DNA from: Luscinia megarhynchos
Taxonomy: Eukaryota > Chordata > Aves > Passeriformes > Turdidae
Direction of reading: 5' to 3'
DNA: 64,000 nt
Assembly (NCBI GenBank): GCA_034336665.1
Contig: CM067592.1
Span: 45,909,761-45,973,760 of the forward strand
In this document: positions 19,900 through 32,500 of the stretch, in pieces
Numbering within the stretch: position 1 is the first letter of the stretch
Layout of the letters: each line of letters starts with the position of its first letter
Notes under the pieces: model-generated
What the model was told of the DNA's origin: nothing
Databases searched by the model: none
What the model saw: only the letters and a program-made list of their open reading frames with translations
Position numbers and translations under genes: made by a program

Positions 19900-22790
19900 T
19901 TCTTCATCCTTCACTTTACTACTGTTTCTATGTTTAGATAGGTAGAAATGAGTGGAGTTTCATTCACCATAAAGAGCTTCTTGATAGTTGCTTCTGATTA
20001 AATAATTGAACATTTATGCATGATCTGGCATTCTCCTTGTGCTTGAGTTTGGTTTTCTATTTGGTTGGCTTGGCTTGGTTTTCTTTGCTCTTTACTAGTG
20101 AGTTTTCCATTTAGGTACCAGATGCCATTCTAATGTGAAAATAAAGATATTTCAGAGCTCTACACCAAATAAAAGGACACAAGCGGAATAGTTTAATCTA
20201 TACACCCTGGTGTGTAGATCACTGTACAATGGATACACCCAAACTCTGAGCAGTAAAGTCTTGAAAAGACTAGAAGCTCGTCTTTACAGCAGCTGAAGTA
20301 AAGAACAGCATTGTAGAATCAGTTTCATAGACCTAGTATATTGATCTTGATTCTCAGCTACAGGACAAACAATAAATAAAAAGGATTCTGACAATGTTTT
20401 GATGCCAGTGATATATCCATAAGATAAAAAAAAATCAGCCCATGTCTACTGGAATTGTGTGAAAGATTTATGTTTATCTTAACAAAGAAAAAGCCTGAAG
20501 GTAATTTCTAAAGAAAGATAAGCTTCAAACATTTGTTTAACTTGTTATTCCGAGGCTATGTGGTAAATAAGATAACCATAATATTCCTTCACATTGCTTT
20601 CAGAAAAAGGTGGCATTTCCTACTGACCTCATGGAGCAGCACTGTCAAATATGTATGAATGACAAATTAAGGACTCCTTCATAATTTCTCCTGCAGATCA
20701 GAACCACCCACACTGTGCCATTAGGAAGACTGCTCCAGGAAATTCATAAATGTTCCCTTCTCCCTTTTGCAAATTTACAAATGCTCATTTTCCAGACCAA
20801 GAAAGGAAAGCCTCTCCATTAGCAAAACATGAGGTATTTTAGCTGGAAAGTGCTTGCCTTGGAGCTTGAATCTCAGACAGAGTTTTCCTTTTGTTCTGAA
20901 TATGCATTTGTGGTCTGAAGGACAGTTTCAGTTGTCAATGACAATGTCCAGTTGATGGTAGCTTTAAAGAAGCTACTACACAGTTGGAAGTTACTTCTTC
21001 CTATTTCAAAGTTAATAGTGGAAAGGTAAATTGTACAACAGTGACCTTAAAACAATCCTTTAGGGCGGTGGTATACCTTTCTGTGCTGCAGGTTTGTTAA
21101 TTATGTATATGGACTGTGATAGATTGCCAAATAAATACAAATCTCTTGGCAAGTATAAAGACCTTGCAAGCACTGTAAGAATTCTATTTTCTACAATCAA
21201 AAAGAGGAAAGAGAGACATTGAGGTGGTAGAGAAAGTACTCTGTTAGAAAACCAACAGCAACAAAACCAATTACACCCTCCCACCCCTTGAATAAAAAAA
21301 ACCCTTTAAAAACTCTAACAAAAACCTCCAACAAACAAACAAACAAATGCAACTAAACCAAACCAAACCAAACCAAACCAAACCAAACCAAACCAAAACA
21401 AACCAAACCACACAAAAAACCCAAATTACTTTCTTATGTTGAAGAACTGTAAACTACTAAAACACCAAAACCAGATGCTAGCCAACTACCTTGTCTGTAA
21501 ACTAGCCCTGTTTTGCCCTGTTTTGGTGGGTTTTTTTGTTTTGTTTTGTTGGTGTGGTGTTTTTTTTTTTTTTTTTTTGGTTTTTTTTTGAGGGTAAGGT
21601 TTTTCCCTACCAGAAAGAGTTCCCTGATCTACAGATGTCACACTGGTTTGGTCCTGCGGTTTGTACTATGGAAATCCTGATAAACAACAACATAAAAAAA
21701 ATCTAGATTTAGGGCTTTTATTTCTCTTTTCCTTTTTAAACTTCCATTTTATATGCCTTCAGAGTTACAGCTGGCTGCAGAGAAAGGCATGAATACAGAA
21801 TCTAGGACACATTCCATTTACAAGCCTAGCGCAGCCCCAACTTCACATCTATGGCATATGGGGCAATTGCAGCAAAAGTTCTTAGAATCTAAGTAATAAT
21901 TTTCATATCCCCATCTTTTAACTGTATATTTAACTCTGTTGAGCAAATCTCCTCTAGTCTTTGACTCATATATGTGCAAGGATTTGGTCATAGGCCTGAA
22001 GGACAGTGGAAGAAAAACTACTGAATTTGACATGCTTTTAGTATAAAAAGTCAAACTGTAGAACCTTCCCTTACACACTGTCGAGGGGCTTTGTGATTCT
22101 GGAATTCTGGTAAACAGTCATCCACTGTCTGAAGAAGAGTGTGTCAGGCAGTGTTCTGAGGGCTAAGGCATGCTTAACATGTCAGGAAAGTATCAGGCAT
22201 CTTCCATAATTAAGTTGCAAAGTTACATAAAATTCACAGAATGGATTAAACATCTAATCAATTCCCCAAGTGTGTGTACTTGTATGACCATTGTTAATGA
22301 CAAGACTTCTGCCAAAGTGGCAAGACACCAATCAACTTGCATTGGAGAATTAGTTCCATTGCATGAGATTTCTTGATTTTGAACAAGAGTGTGGCAGCTG
22401 AAATCAGCAAAAAGCTATTGATTTCTGACTGCAGTAGGACTGCATACAAGCATACTGAGATTCTGTAGGTTAAATTTAATCTGCTGGTGAACTATGCATA
22501 TTGATTGATGACTATTTATCACTATGTATTTATATCCCCACAAGGAAAAAAGGAGAAAGATCTCCCAACTACAGTCAACTCATATTCAGCTCATGTTGAA
22601 TTATTCCAGATGGGGCTGGGGGGTCAGAGGCAGAGTAGTTTAGTGCAATATTAAAACATACAGAAATTTGGTTAACCTGAGCCATCAAGGATTATTTACT
22701 CTTTTTGATTTTTATTCAGACCATATGTCAGCTGCTTGCAAAGTGAACTTTGCTGGCTGAGTGTTTAGGGAAGGTTTCTGAACTTTTTGG
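19900..22790. other. Intergenic DNA between the CDKN2 locus and the ERV
   Basis: This is AT-rich sequence without recognisable genes. It includes a pentanucleotide AACCA repeat at about 21354-21410 and T-rich runs at about 21530-21590. Open frames are short and show no domain. Confidence 0.6.
21354..21412. repeat. (AACCA)n simple repeat
   Basis: About eleven near-perfect copies of the 5-bp unit AACCA, with one AACAA variant near the right end. It is an ordinary microsatellite. Confidence 0.9.
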
Positions 22791-22793
22791 CAG

Positions 22794-23458
22794 TGTCTTG
22801 ATTTGAAAGACAGATGTTTCTTAAGAAAGGCAGGAGCCTCTCTTGAAATGGACAATGTAAACCCTCTCGCTCCAAATTATTATAATTAAGAAATTAAGAA
22901 GCTCTCAGGCAAAGGTACAGGAATAGGAATAGCAGTTCTTTATTAGGAAAAATAAAAATACAGTATTAAAAAAACCCAAACCAAACAAACCAAAACACTG
23001 ACAGAATACAGACTTCTGCTCTGTCAGTCCATTAAATGGTGGTTACAATCCTCCTGCAGTGGCAGATGTGGCTCTGTTGAAGCAGTTGTCCTGTAGAAGG
23101 GTGCAGTTTTCCTCTGAAGGTCCAGAGATGATGTAGAAGAGTCTGGTTTTCCGCTGGAATCCAGTGGAAAAAAGCTGCTCTAATGTTCCAAATCTCAGAT
23201 TTTATTTAGATCAGAAGTGCTTGTCTCCTCCCCCTGGCTGGAGCATCTCCTAACGGGACTCAATGGCCCATTAACAGAAGATACCTCCCTGGAGGAAGGA
23301 TGGGTGGTGGAGAAGATAAAGAACACTGCCCCACCTGGTTTTAACAGATGGTCCATTAACAGAAGATATCCTCCTCAGGAGGTAAGGATCACTGCCCCAA
23401 CTGGTTTTAACAGATGGTGATAGAATACATACTTTTGGTTACATCCTGCTTTGCAAGC
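22794..23458 (-). repeat. 3' LTR of the minus-strand ERV
   Basis: On the plus strand it begins TGTCTTGATTTGAAAGACAG and runs to about ATCCTGCTTTGCAAGCC. It matches the LTR at 27007-27652 almost throughout. Relative to that copy it carries an extra partial tandem duplication at about 23267-23415, where 'CCATTAACAGAAGATA' and 'ACTGCCCCA.CTGGTTTTAA' each occur twice. Being next to the integrase remnant, it is the 3' LTR. Confidence 0.85.
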
Positions 23459-23716
23459 CATTATCCACTCCTTATTCTATAACCGTCTGCATCGTACCTA
23501 AATCAATACCCTCTTTAAACTCTGCGAAGAAATCTCACACTCAGTTCTCATTTAAGATAAGGTTTCCCTGCAGTACACAATGGGTTTCTCCATTTCTCCT
23601 CATTACCCACCAAGTATAACCAGGTCCTTGAGCAAAGACAATCCCATGGATGTGTTTATCTTTGCCTGAGGTGGGACTAATCCAAGCAGATTTTCCTAAA
23701 ATACCTTTCATGTGTA

Positions 23717-24450
23717 TCATGGAACTTTATCCACTGTGTGCAGGGGTTCAGACTGGGAAGGATCAGCCCGGTTGATGGATCCCTGGGTGTTGACCATCCA
23801 GATGGCCTTTGCTAAGTTCATTTCCCAATTTTTGAAGGTCCCTCCGCCAAATGCCTTCAAGGTAGTCTTAAGTAGTATGCTGCACCGTTCAACTTTCCTG
23901 GCAGCTGGTGCATGGTAAGGGATATGATATATCCATTCAATGCCATGTTCTCTGGCCCAGGCATTGATAAGGCCATTATTGAAGTGGGTTCTGTTGTCTG
24001 ACTTGATTCTCTCAGGGGTACTTGTCTCCACAGGACTTGTTTTTCCAGGCTCAGGATGGTGTTCTGAGCAGTAGCATGAGGCACAGGGTAGGTCTCCAAC
24101 CAACTGGTGGTGGCTTTCACCATGGTCAGCACGTAACGCTTGCCTTGGCAAGTTTCAGGAAATGTGATGTAGTTGATTTGACAGGCCTCCCAATACTTAT
24201 ATTTCAACCATTTCACACCATGTCAGAGAGGCTTCACCTGTCTGGCTTGCTTGATGGCAGCACATGTCTCACAGTCATAGATAAGCTGAGAAGTACTATC
24301 CATGGTTAGATCACCCCACTTATAGGTAGCATCTCTGTCCTGATGACCTGAGGCATCATGGGCCCATCGAGCTAGGAACAATTCTCCATTGTGTTGCCAA
24401 TCTAAATCTATTTGTGGCACCTCTATTTTTGCAGCGTGATCTACCTGCTC
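23717..24450 (-). pseudogene. ERV integrase remnant
   Basis: The N-terminal zinc-binding region is visible at about 24223-24420, with histidines in RWAHDASGH and the cysteine pair CETC. The catalytic core and C-terminal part follow at 23717-24216. An in-frame stop occurs at 24223 and a frameshift at about 24010. The first acidic catalytic position reads Asn (QINYI) where integrases have Asp. The second Asp is kept within KSDN. The element is inactive. It is cut from RNase H only by an in-frame TGA at about 24457. Confidence 0.8.
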
Positions 24451-24456
24451 ATTGTG

Positions 24457-24875
24457 TCAGTGCTCCTCATTAACCCAACTCTTAGGGACATGGCAGATTT
24501 TTACAGATAACTTCTTTACCCAGGTGGCAATATCTTTCCACTCATCAGCAGCCCAGATTGGTTTTCCTCTACGTTGCCAGTCAGCCTTTTTCCACCTCTC
24601 CAGCCACCCCCACAGAGCATTGGCTACCATCCAGGAATCAGTGTAAAGGTAGAGCTTTGCCCACTTCTCTCTCTCAGCAATGTCCAAGGCCAGCTGAACA
24701 GCTTTGAGCTCAGCAAGTTGACTTGATTCACCTTCTCCTTTGGTAGCTTGTGCAGCCTGTCGTGTGGGGCTCCACACAGCTGCTTTCCACTTCTGGTTCA
24801 TCCCCACGATGCGGCAGGAGCCGTCGGTGAAAAGGGCGTAGCATTTTTCATCGGCTGGCAGTTGGTTGTACGGTG
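24457..24875 (-). pseudogene. ERV RNase H domain remnant
   Basis: The catalytic motif LFTDGSC lies at about 24830-24850, followed by SSQLAELKAV with the catalytic Glu and YLYTDSW with the second Asp. The length and motif order fit the RNase H domain of retroviral pol. The frame ends at a TGA at 24457 and then continues in the same frame into integrase. Upstream it runs within a few codons into sequence that is gag in another frame, with no reverse transcriptase between, so a large internal deletion lies at about 24890-24905. Confidence 0.85.
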
Positions 24876-24889
24876 GGGCTTTTTCAGCC

Positions 24890-25910
24890 TCATGTCTCTC
24901 ATCTCCTCTTGGATGTCCTTGACCACGGCAGAGACATTGGCCTGCATTGGGCCATTCATCATAATCTCAAAATTTCTGAGCGTGTTTGCAACAGAACCCA
25001 CTGTCTCTTGGTGGCTATCAGCATTAATCATTGCAATGAAGGTGGTATATTGAGATGGCCCCAGGGTTGCCAAATTCCACAGCATCTGCCCTGTGCACCT
25101 GACCTTGTCAGGGTCATTGTCATGCTGTCCATCCCTCCCAAAGAGTACCTCTAATACTGCCACTTCTCTCAGCTGCTGGATCCCTTCCTCAAGGGTCTTC
25201 CAGCACATTCTACGATAGTGCTCCTGTATTCTCTCTTTGTGGACAGACCTCTCTCTCACACTCATTAAAAGCCACTCCCAGAGGGAAAACGATGCTGGCT
25301 CCCTCATGAATATCTGATCCACACCTGAGTCCTGGGTCAAAGGTCCCAAATTTCTGGCCTCAGTTCCATCCAGTTGCACACCTGTACCCATCAGACCCCA
25401 AGTAGCCTGATTGTAAAAGCCTCACGGCCCCATTGTACAATGTCTTTTTGCATATTACAGAGACTTTCATGCGACAGGGACTCAGTGGATCTTAACCTCT
25501 GACTCTCCTACAGGTTGTGAGGGCCCTCTTTTCATATTTTTATTATCTAGGTACTTTGATCTTAGATATCTCAGTTTCCGCAGGGATGATGGTTACTGGC
25601 TGTGACTGTACTTGCAGTCCAGCTGGAAACTTTATGGTTGTAACGTTTGTGGTTCCACTGCAGCACCACCAGAATCTCCCTCTTTAAGGCAGGGGAAGAG
25701 TTTCTCAAGAGCTGGGGAATTGTACTCCTTCAACACCTGGCCCATTTTGTTCACCAGAACCCCCACCCTATCCAGGTGGTTCGTTTTTAAGGTGGGCTGT
25801 AGGGCAAGGTCAGGCTCTGGGGTAGCATCCCTATTACCTGGGGTAGGTAGCTGGGTGGTTATCCAAGTCAATCTCCCCTTATCTCTGAATGTTAACTAGA
25901 ACAGGTTTAA
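24890..25910 (-). pseudogene. ERV gag (capsid-like) remnant
   Basis: A frame of about 200 codons (24798-25391) with LFGRDGQ, DPDKVRC and PSQYTTFIAMINAD stretches resembles capsid regions of avian ERVL-like Gag. A second fragment in another frame (25632-25871, ending upstream near 25900) probably represents the N-terminal part. The right part, 25910-26980, is leader or further gag without recognisable domain. Stops and frame changes separate the parts, so no intact Gag is encoded. Confidence 0.65.
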
Positions 25911-26983
25911 CTGGCATATCAGCAACACCAGCCACTATATGATATCATTAGCCTTTAGAGAGGATTTGAACCCATCGAAAACTGGCGGGGTAGACCCAAA
26001 GAGCTGGGTGAAAGGTTGGCAGAAAATTTCCCCTGGTGTCATTCCCTCACAGTAGGTACCATTATTAAAGTAGCCCTAAAAACAGAGTTAGTGTGTGATA
26101 GCCCTGAATCCATGCACCCGTCTTCCAGAGGAAGTTAAAGATCCATGAATTCCTCACCTTATTAACCCATAAAGCAAACTGGATAACAGTTGTTGGAACC
26201 CAGAAGCCACTTTCTGGAACACAGAAAGTTTTAAACTTTCTGTGCTTTTTGACATTGACCTCCAAGGGAACACTGCTTTTGACTTGAGGCCTTGGAGAAG
26301 GCTTCCAAATTTGAGTGATAGGGTTAAAATCACTACTGTGTAGTTTGAATAGAAGTGTGTTGCATGGTGAAGAGCTTTGAATTTGAGGTTTTAGAATATA
26401 ATAATAAGTATAGGAAAAGACAGAGGTTCTTGGAAGTTGTCTCTTTCTTCCTTCTTCCTTCTTCTTCACGATTTCAGGTATTAGTTTTTGGTTGGATAGT
26501 TAGTGCTTCCCAGTGTGTCACAGGGTCAAAAGTATAAATAAGTGTTAGCTTTTAATTGGACTGTTTAGCTTTAAAAGACTTTGTAACTAGGTAGATGGAC
26601 CTCCATTTTTCTTGCTTTTGGCTTGATAGCTGGAAGTGCTGAAGAACTCTCTGTACTATAGATAAGATTTAATAAACAACCAAGTCCAAATGAGGAATCG
26701 GTCTCATAGGCATTCTATCCTGACTCTGAGTGAAGGCAGAAGAAAAAGAAGACAAGCCACTAATAAAGTGGTGTGAGGGCATACAAACAGCCACAGTAGC
26801 CTTAGTTATAGGACCCATGTTTGGATAAGGGACTGCAAATGGGAGAAATATAGCCAAGACCATGTACCACCAAAACCAGGGTAAGTTAGACCATATGATG
26901 CCACCTAATGAGGTTTCTATATCAAGCACACAAAAATTAGGTTACTCAAGAACTGTTATGCCTTTTTCTCTCAATGCTCTCCC

Positions 26984-27001
26984 GCTGTACATTGGGAGCC
27001 A
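26984..27001 (-). other. Probable ERV primer-binding site
   Basis: Directly inside the 5' LTR, after a 5-nt spacer, the minus strand begins TGGCTCCCAATGTAC. It matches the 3' end complement of tRNA-Lys (TGGCGCCCAACGTGG) at most positions. One of the differences, CG to TG, is the expected result of CpG decay. Confidence 0.5.
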
Positions 27002-27006
27002 AAATC

Positions 27007-27652
27007 TGTCTTGGTTTGAAAGACAGGTATTTGTTAAGAAAGACAGGAGCCTCTCTTGAAATTAACAATGCAAACTCCTTCCTTCCAAATTATTATAATT
27101 TTGAAATTAAGGCAAAGATACAGGAATAGGAATAAGAGTTCTTCACTAGGAAAAGTAAAATAGAAATACAGTATTACAAAGAACAATCCCAAAACACTGG
27201 CAGGTTCAGAATACAACCTGATACCCTGTCAGTCAGGGTGTTGGTAGCAGTCCCATTAAATGGTGTCTGCAGTCCTCCTGCAGTGGCAGATGTGGTTCAG
27301 CTGAAGCAGTGGTCCTGTAGAAGGTGCAGTTTTCCTCTGAAGGTCCAGGGATGATGTGGAAAGGTCCAGCTCTCCTCTGGAATCCCATGGAAAAAAATCT
27401 GCTCTGATGTTCAAAATCCCAGATTTTATCTAGACTGGAAATGCTTGTCTCCTCCCCCTGGCTGGAGCATCTCCCAATGGAATGATATAATTTTATCAGT
27501 CATGCAGAGGGACTCAATGGCCCATTAACAGAAGATATCTCCTGGGGTAAGGATGGGTCCTGAAGACGATAAAGAACACTGCCCCACCTGGTTTCAACAG
27601 CTGGTGATAAAATACATACTTTTGGTTACATCCTGCTTTGCAAACCAAGGCA
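27007..27652 (-). repeat. 5' LTR of the minus-strand ERV
   Basis: On the plus strand it begins TGTCTTGGTTTGAAAGACAG and ends near GCTTTGCAAACCAAGGCA, giving inverted ends (TGTCTTGGTTTG / CAAACCAAGRCA). It is the partner of the 22794 LTR and lacks that copy's internal duplication. Confidence 0.85.
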
Positions 27653-30600
27653 GAAAGCTATGCCTATCCTACCTTAAAGTAAGGAACACAGGGAGAAGAT
27701 TAAGATATTTTTCAGAAGCTGACCTGCTAAGAATTTGTATTAGATTAGATTTTGTCCCTCTTTTGTAAAGCCTATGAAGTTTTAATAAAAAGAGAAGTAT
27801 TAGGAGTTTTCTTTCCCTCTAGCCCAATTTACTTTGTAGGTCAGCTTGAAAATTAGTTGTTAGGAGTACCAAACCTGATCTTCCCAATCTCTTTGGCAGA
27901 CTACTGAGGACAGAAGCAGTCTCTGTTCAGTGCAGCTATTGAAAACCCAAGTATGAGTCACTATATAAGACTCTTTAGATTATCACACTGTAATTCCAAG
28001 AAATTTAGGTGATTTTTAGCTTGTCTCTTATCATCTCCTGTGATCATATTTTCAAAACTGTTTCATAAAGCTGGGATCTTTCTTTTACCTAGTCACATAA
28101 GCCCATAAATCATGAATATCAGAAAAGCAGGAAACAGGGTAACGTCATTGCTCAGACTTGTGAGAGACTGAGACATGAATTCAGACTGGCAGGGAATCTG
28201 AATAGTTTATTTAAAGAAACTAGTCGGTTTTATACATATTTTCAAGGCGCAGTATTTCCTCACATGGTAATTCTCACTATGTACCCCATCCCATGTTGTC
28301 ACATCAGCAACACACTCTCTAAATGTCCTTCTATGGGGTGATCAGGCATTGTTCACCCCTCTGCCAGCTTCCAGCAGACTCCTCTCCCATAGGGATCTGT
28401 GTCGTGACACCTCCTCCCCACAAGCTCAGGTGGAGACAAGCCTCTCTGTGTCTCCATGTGCTCTCTTGTGCCTCCCTGTGCTCCCTTGTGCTGCCATGTG
28501 CTCCTTTGTGCTGCTTCTGCAGGTGCATCCCACAGCTCAACTCCATCCCCACACAGACTGGTCGCACCAAAGTACTTAAAAATTCATCAGAATGGCGAAG
28601 CATTGGTTTGACTCTAACCATGGTGCTCTTTCTTCAGAACATTCATTAAGTCCTGGAAGTAGGTGTTTAGCTGAAAACTAGAGTATTTTCAAATCCATAA
28701 GTAGTATTCTTCCAAATGTTTAACTTTGTTACTTCTTGCCATGTTGTAATTTCTTCTATTCATCAGGCTTTTAACAGTCTTCCAAAATAAAGGAGGTGTT
28801 CAGTCTGATAAGTCATTTTTACCTGATATATCTCAGACATCAAAAATAAGTCTGCCCACTAGTTTGGTCTTTTGTTATTTGCCATTCAAAGTGCTTTTGC
28901 AATAGCTAGAAAGTGTAAACACAGATGTGCAGAGGATGCCTGAGGCTTTAGTCAAACCCCACTTTTAGGTGGGCAAAAGTATGGGTTTCTGTGCTGCCAG
29001 AGGGATGGTACAGTTGAACTTACTAGAAAACATTTGTGTCAAAACACTATGATCTCACTGAACTTGTCTTAAAATATGTGATACTTAAAACACAGTCACA
29101 TTTACACCTGCTAACTGACTCTTTAATTAATTCCAAGGCAAATCTCTGTTGCCATGGAGAAGAAAGCATGGGCTGGAATTTTAGTTTTTATCTAGCTTGC
29201 ATTCCACTTTTGAATAAGAATGGCTTTTCCTTACTTTTTTAAAAGTTTTTTTTTTTAATGTACATTATAGCTTCAGGATATGCTGCCAAAAGTAACCTCA
29301 GGTAGCTCCAAAGTGTCAATGGATGAGTTTTGGGTCTGAACCTAGACCAAGGCCAACCTGTAGTAGATGTAGTAGATCTGATTGAAGACATTCAGTATTT
29401 AGTAGGATTGATGATAGCATGGTGTTTGAGGTTTGGATTCCTTTATTATTCTGCAGTTTTTTATGTACAGCACTGCCCAGTAGGACTCATTACCCAGTTA
29501 ACTTTTTTGCAAAGTGTTTACACAAGCAAAATAATCTTCAGTAAAATGTTGAGGGCATATTATGTGTGCAGTATTGGCCCATTTAACACGTGCTGTGTTG
29601 AGTGCATATTTACTGCAGAAATGCTGATGATGGATGCATCAGGTAGTGGAAAAATATCTTCCCTACTTTCCTAAAACATGATTTAGTGTTTGTAATCCAC
29701 TTTGGGTTCAGTGGTATTTCTGTTTCATGTTTTGTGACCTGAAATATATCTTTTCTGTGGTTCCTTTTTAGAACCTTTGTATGGTTCTATGGTTTCTACA
29801 GGTAAACACTCCATTTTATTGGTAAGGTTATCTTTTGTTTAAACAATTTCAGGGGATGTGTTTGTGTCTGTAGGCACAGCTGATGGTGAAAGTTAGTATC
29901 TCCCACAGAAAAACAGGACTAGTCAGACAATCAAATGTGGTGTTACACGTGTACAGTTATTTCAGTATTTACTGACAGTGTTTTCTATACATGAATCTCT
30001 AAACACAAAATTTGGCTATAAAACATTTGTTATTATTCGTAGCTGTCATAATTATGGATAAACAAAGAGATACCATGTGGTCAGGAAAGGCCTACCTTGA
30101 TACTCTATTGGTTTCTAAAAGGCCATAAGCTTGCACTGAAGATATAGTGGGTTTATTTTAAATATGAGATCACAGATGCTTTCTGTAAATAGAATAATGA
30201 AAGAGATTTGCCTTGTAATTTATCAAAGGGCCAGTGAGTAGATGCAACAATAAGTGTCTTTTAAGTATCAAGTATTTTAAGGCAAGCTCATAAATACTCA
30301 AATCAGAGTATTTTGACACAAATTTTTTGCAGTAGCTTCAAATCTATAATTTGGAAATGCTGGAATTCTTACGCATATATGATCTCATCAAACAGAATGG
30401 CATATTTTATGCATAGATTATATGGTTTTAAACAAAAAAAAGAAAGCATGAGATGGTTTCATACTAAACTGCTTCTACCTGAGCATTTTCTTATGCAAGC
30501 AGCATTTGCAAGAAAAACTTTGGTAAGACTATCTGTCAAAGAACAATCCTTTTTCAAAATGTAGGTTGAGACATTTTTGTTTATGAACACATATAGTTTT

Positions 30601-32330
30601 CTCATGGTCAAGGAAGCACTGTGATTCTGGAAATTGTATCTGCTTAATGATAGCAGAAACTCCTCATTGCTTGCAATGTTAAGTTGCTGTCTTGAAAGAG
30701 GAGTCACCTGACTAGCCTGCTTCTCATGATGTTATATTTCATTATTTCTCTTCATATTTCTATTTAGGTTGGTTAGATACAGTCACTGTAGCACCACCAC
30801 AGCCTTTGGTGAAATTAATCCAGCAAAAACAAAACCATCTGTCTGTAAGCCACAGAGAGTGCTCAAAGTGAGGAAAAGACAATAGGCTGACCACTCTCTG
30901 TGAGTGTGCCTCTAGATTTTTTTTTTGGGAGGGTGGGGTGGAAAGCAGCTCAAGATGATTTTGGTGCCAAACAACAATTGGCATCCCATTTCAGGGCAAG
31001 AATCGCTTCTGATTCCTTCATGTCTTTCCTGCAGAGGCTGAGCAGTTAGCTATGCAGCAGCTGCTGAGCATAGCAGGGGTATGTACCTAATCTGCTGCTT
31101 TTCCTGCTCTGTAGATGCTGCAGTGCAAGCTACCTATGACAGCTGCTATCAAGCACATTTGAACGTGTTTGTTTTCAAGTCACACGTTCAGGTTACATAT
31201 TCACTAAAGGCCACTGCTTAGGAAACACAGGTGTTTTGCTTTCTCTTGCCTCTGGAATGACACTGTGCCCTCCTGTCATAGGATACTTGCATGTAAGTTA
31301 CCATTCCTGTACTCTCAGGTACCCTTACACTGTCCAGTCCTCTGTAAAGCTGCATTTATCAACTCCCAGTTTTATTTAAGTATGAAACATGATTGAAAGT
31401 TTCCACTGAAAAGGAAAGACAATCCTATTTACAACAAGGGAAAGCGGAGGGTTTGTTTTTGTTTTTCTTCCCTTCCAGTTACTGACTTCTCTTGTGTTTC
31501 GTGCAGCTTCCACATCCTGTGTAATCTTGCAGTGACCTTTAATGTACGAATTTATTACATCTGCTTGATTGTGCTAACTGTTCCCTTCACAGTCTAACAT
31601 TTTACAGCTCAGGATCCCTTCTTCTGTTCCTCCACAGCAAATCTTCGTTATGTGAAGTGCAACTTCCTGTCTGATTCCTCAGAGTAATGACAGGGTTTCT
31701 GAAGCTGGGTTTCTGCAGCTGGGTTTCTGCAGCTGGCAGAGCAGCCTACTTTGCAGAGGAAGGCCATTAATATTCCAGCTTTGGAGCTTCTTGCCATGTC
31801 TTCTTTCATGAGGCTTGCATCAGACCTTCTGGTTTGGCTCCAAAGCAGCGACTGTACCAAGCTGAGAGGCAGAAACCTTGAGTGCAGAAGTCTACCACCT
31901 GCTGCAGCTGGTGCAGTGCTGGCCTCCCAGGGGTGGTTTTGGTTGGTGTTTTCAGGTCTCTAGAGTGTGTATCAAGCATGTGATTTCCCCCCCATGTGCT
32001 AAATGTAGATCTTCCATCCATTCAGTTGAATGTGAGGGCTTCTGACTAGTGAAGTTTTATGTGGATTTTGGAAAAACAAATTTTGAAAGATGAAAGAGTG
32101 GTCACTTAAAAGTCAGCAGTAAGAAACTGGAGAATCTTGGAAGACTTTGAATTGTTCCTTATAAATTTAAGTTAATCCTTTTGTATTTTCTGATTGTATG
32201 CATATCTATATGGCACACGATGATGATGACCTGTGGCCATCCTGGGTTTATGTGCTATTAAATCTCTGGTATTACTTCAAGGCGACAGCAAAACAGAGTA
32301 CCACTACTGTGGTGTATGAGTAAGGTCTCT
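27653..32330. other. Intergenic DNA right of the ERV
   Basis: This is AT-rich sequence with no recognisable gene. It includes an imperfect CTCC/TGTGCTCC-type repeat at about 28440-28515. A longer block, 28150-28620, could be an old LTR, but I cannot confirm it. Three copies of a 15-bp unit, GGGTTTCTGCAGCTG, lie at about 31690-31737. Confidence 0.55.
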
Positions 32331-32334
32331 AAAA

Positions 32335-32500
32335 TAAATATAAATATAAATATAAATATAAATATAAATATAAATATAAATATAAATATAAATATAAATA
32401 GTAATAGTAATAGTAATAGTAATAGTAATAGTAATAGTAATAGTAATAGTAATAGTAATAGTAATAGTAATAATATTTTTATATATATATATATATTTAT
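32335..32500. repeat. Compound microsatellite (TAAATA)n-(GTAATA)n-(TA)n
   Basis: About ten to eleven perfect TAAATA units are followed by about twelve GTAATA units and then a TA-rich run. Open frames across it encode Asn-Ile and Asn-Ser dipeptide runs and are not genes. Confidence 0.95.

Larger units (their letters stand above)
18080..19900. promoter_or_regulatory. CpG island over and upstream of CDKN2B exon 1
   Basis: A very GC/CpG-rich block covers exon 1, the 17-bp minisatellite and the G-rich repeat field. It is the expected promoter region of the INK4b copy. It ends sharply at about 19880, where AT-rich intergenic DNA begins. No individual regulatory site is claimed. Confidence 0.55.
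22794..27652 (-). mobile_element. Decayed endogenous retrovirus (class III/ERVL-like), about 4.9 kb
   Basis: Two related LTRs flank an internal region that reads leader, gag remnant, RNase H and integrase on the minus strand. A probable primer-binding site lies next to the 5' LTR at 26984-27001 (minus strand starts TGGCTCCCAATG), a mutated match to tRNA-Lys-type sites. Protease, most of reverse transcriptase and any env are missing. The reading frames contain stops and at least one frameshift, so the element cannot make functional proteins. The style of the gag and pol remnants suggests the avian ERVL-like group. The Lys-like primer site is unusual for that class, so the class is tentative. 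A clean target-site duplication was not found. Confidence 0.8.

Noticed and set aside
28150..28620. Possible antisense LTR
   Set aside because: A TTTATT and terminal-type sequence are suggestive, but no partner copy or clear ends were seen in this window.
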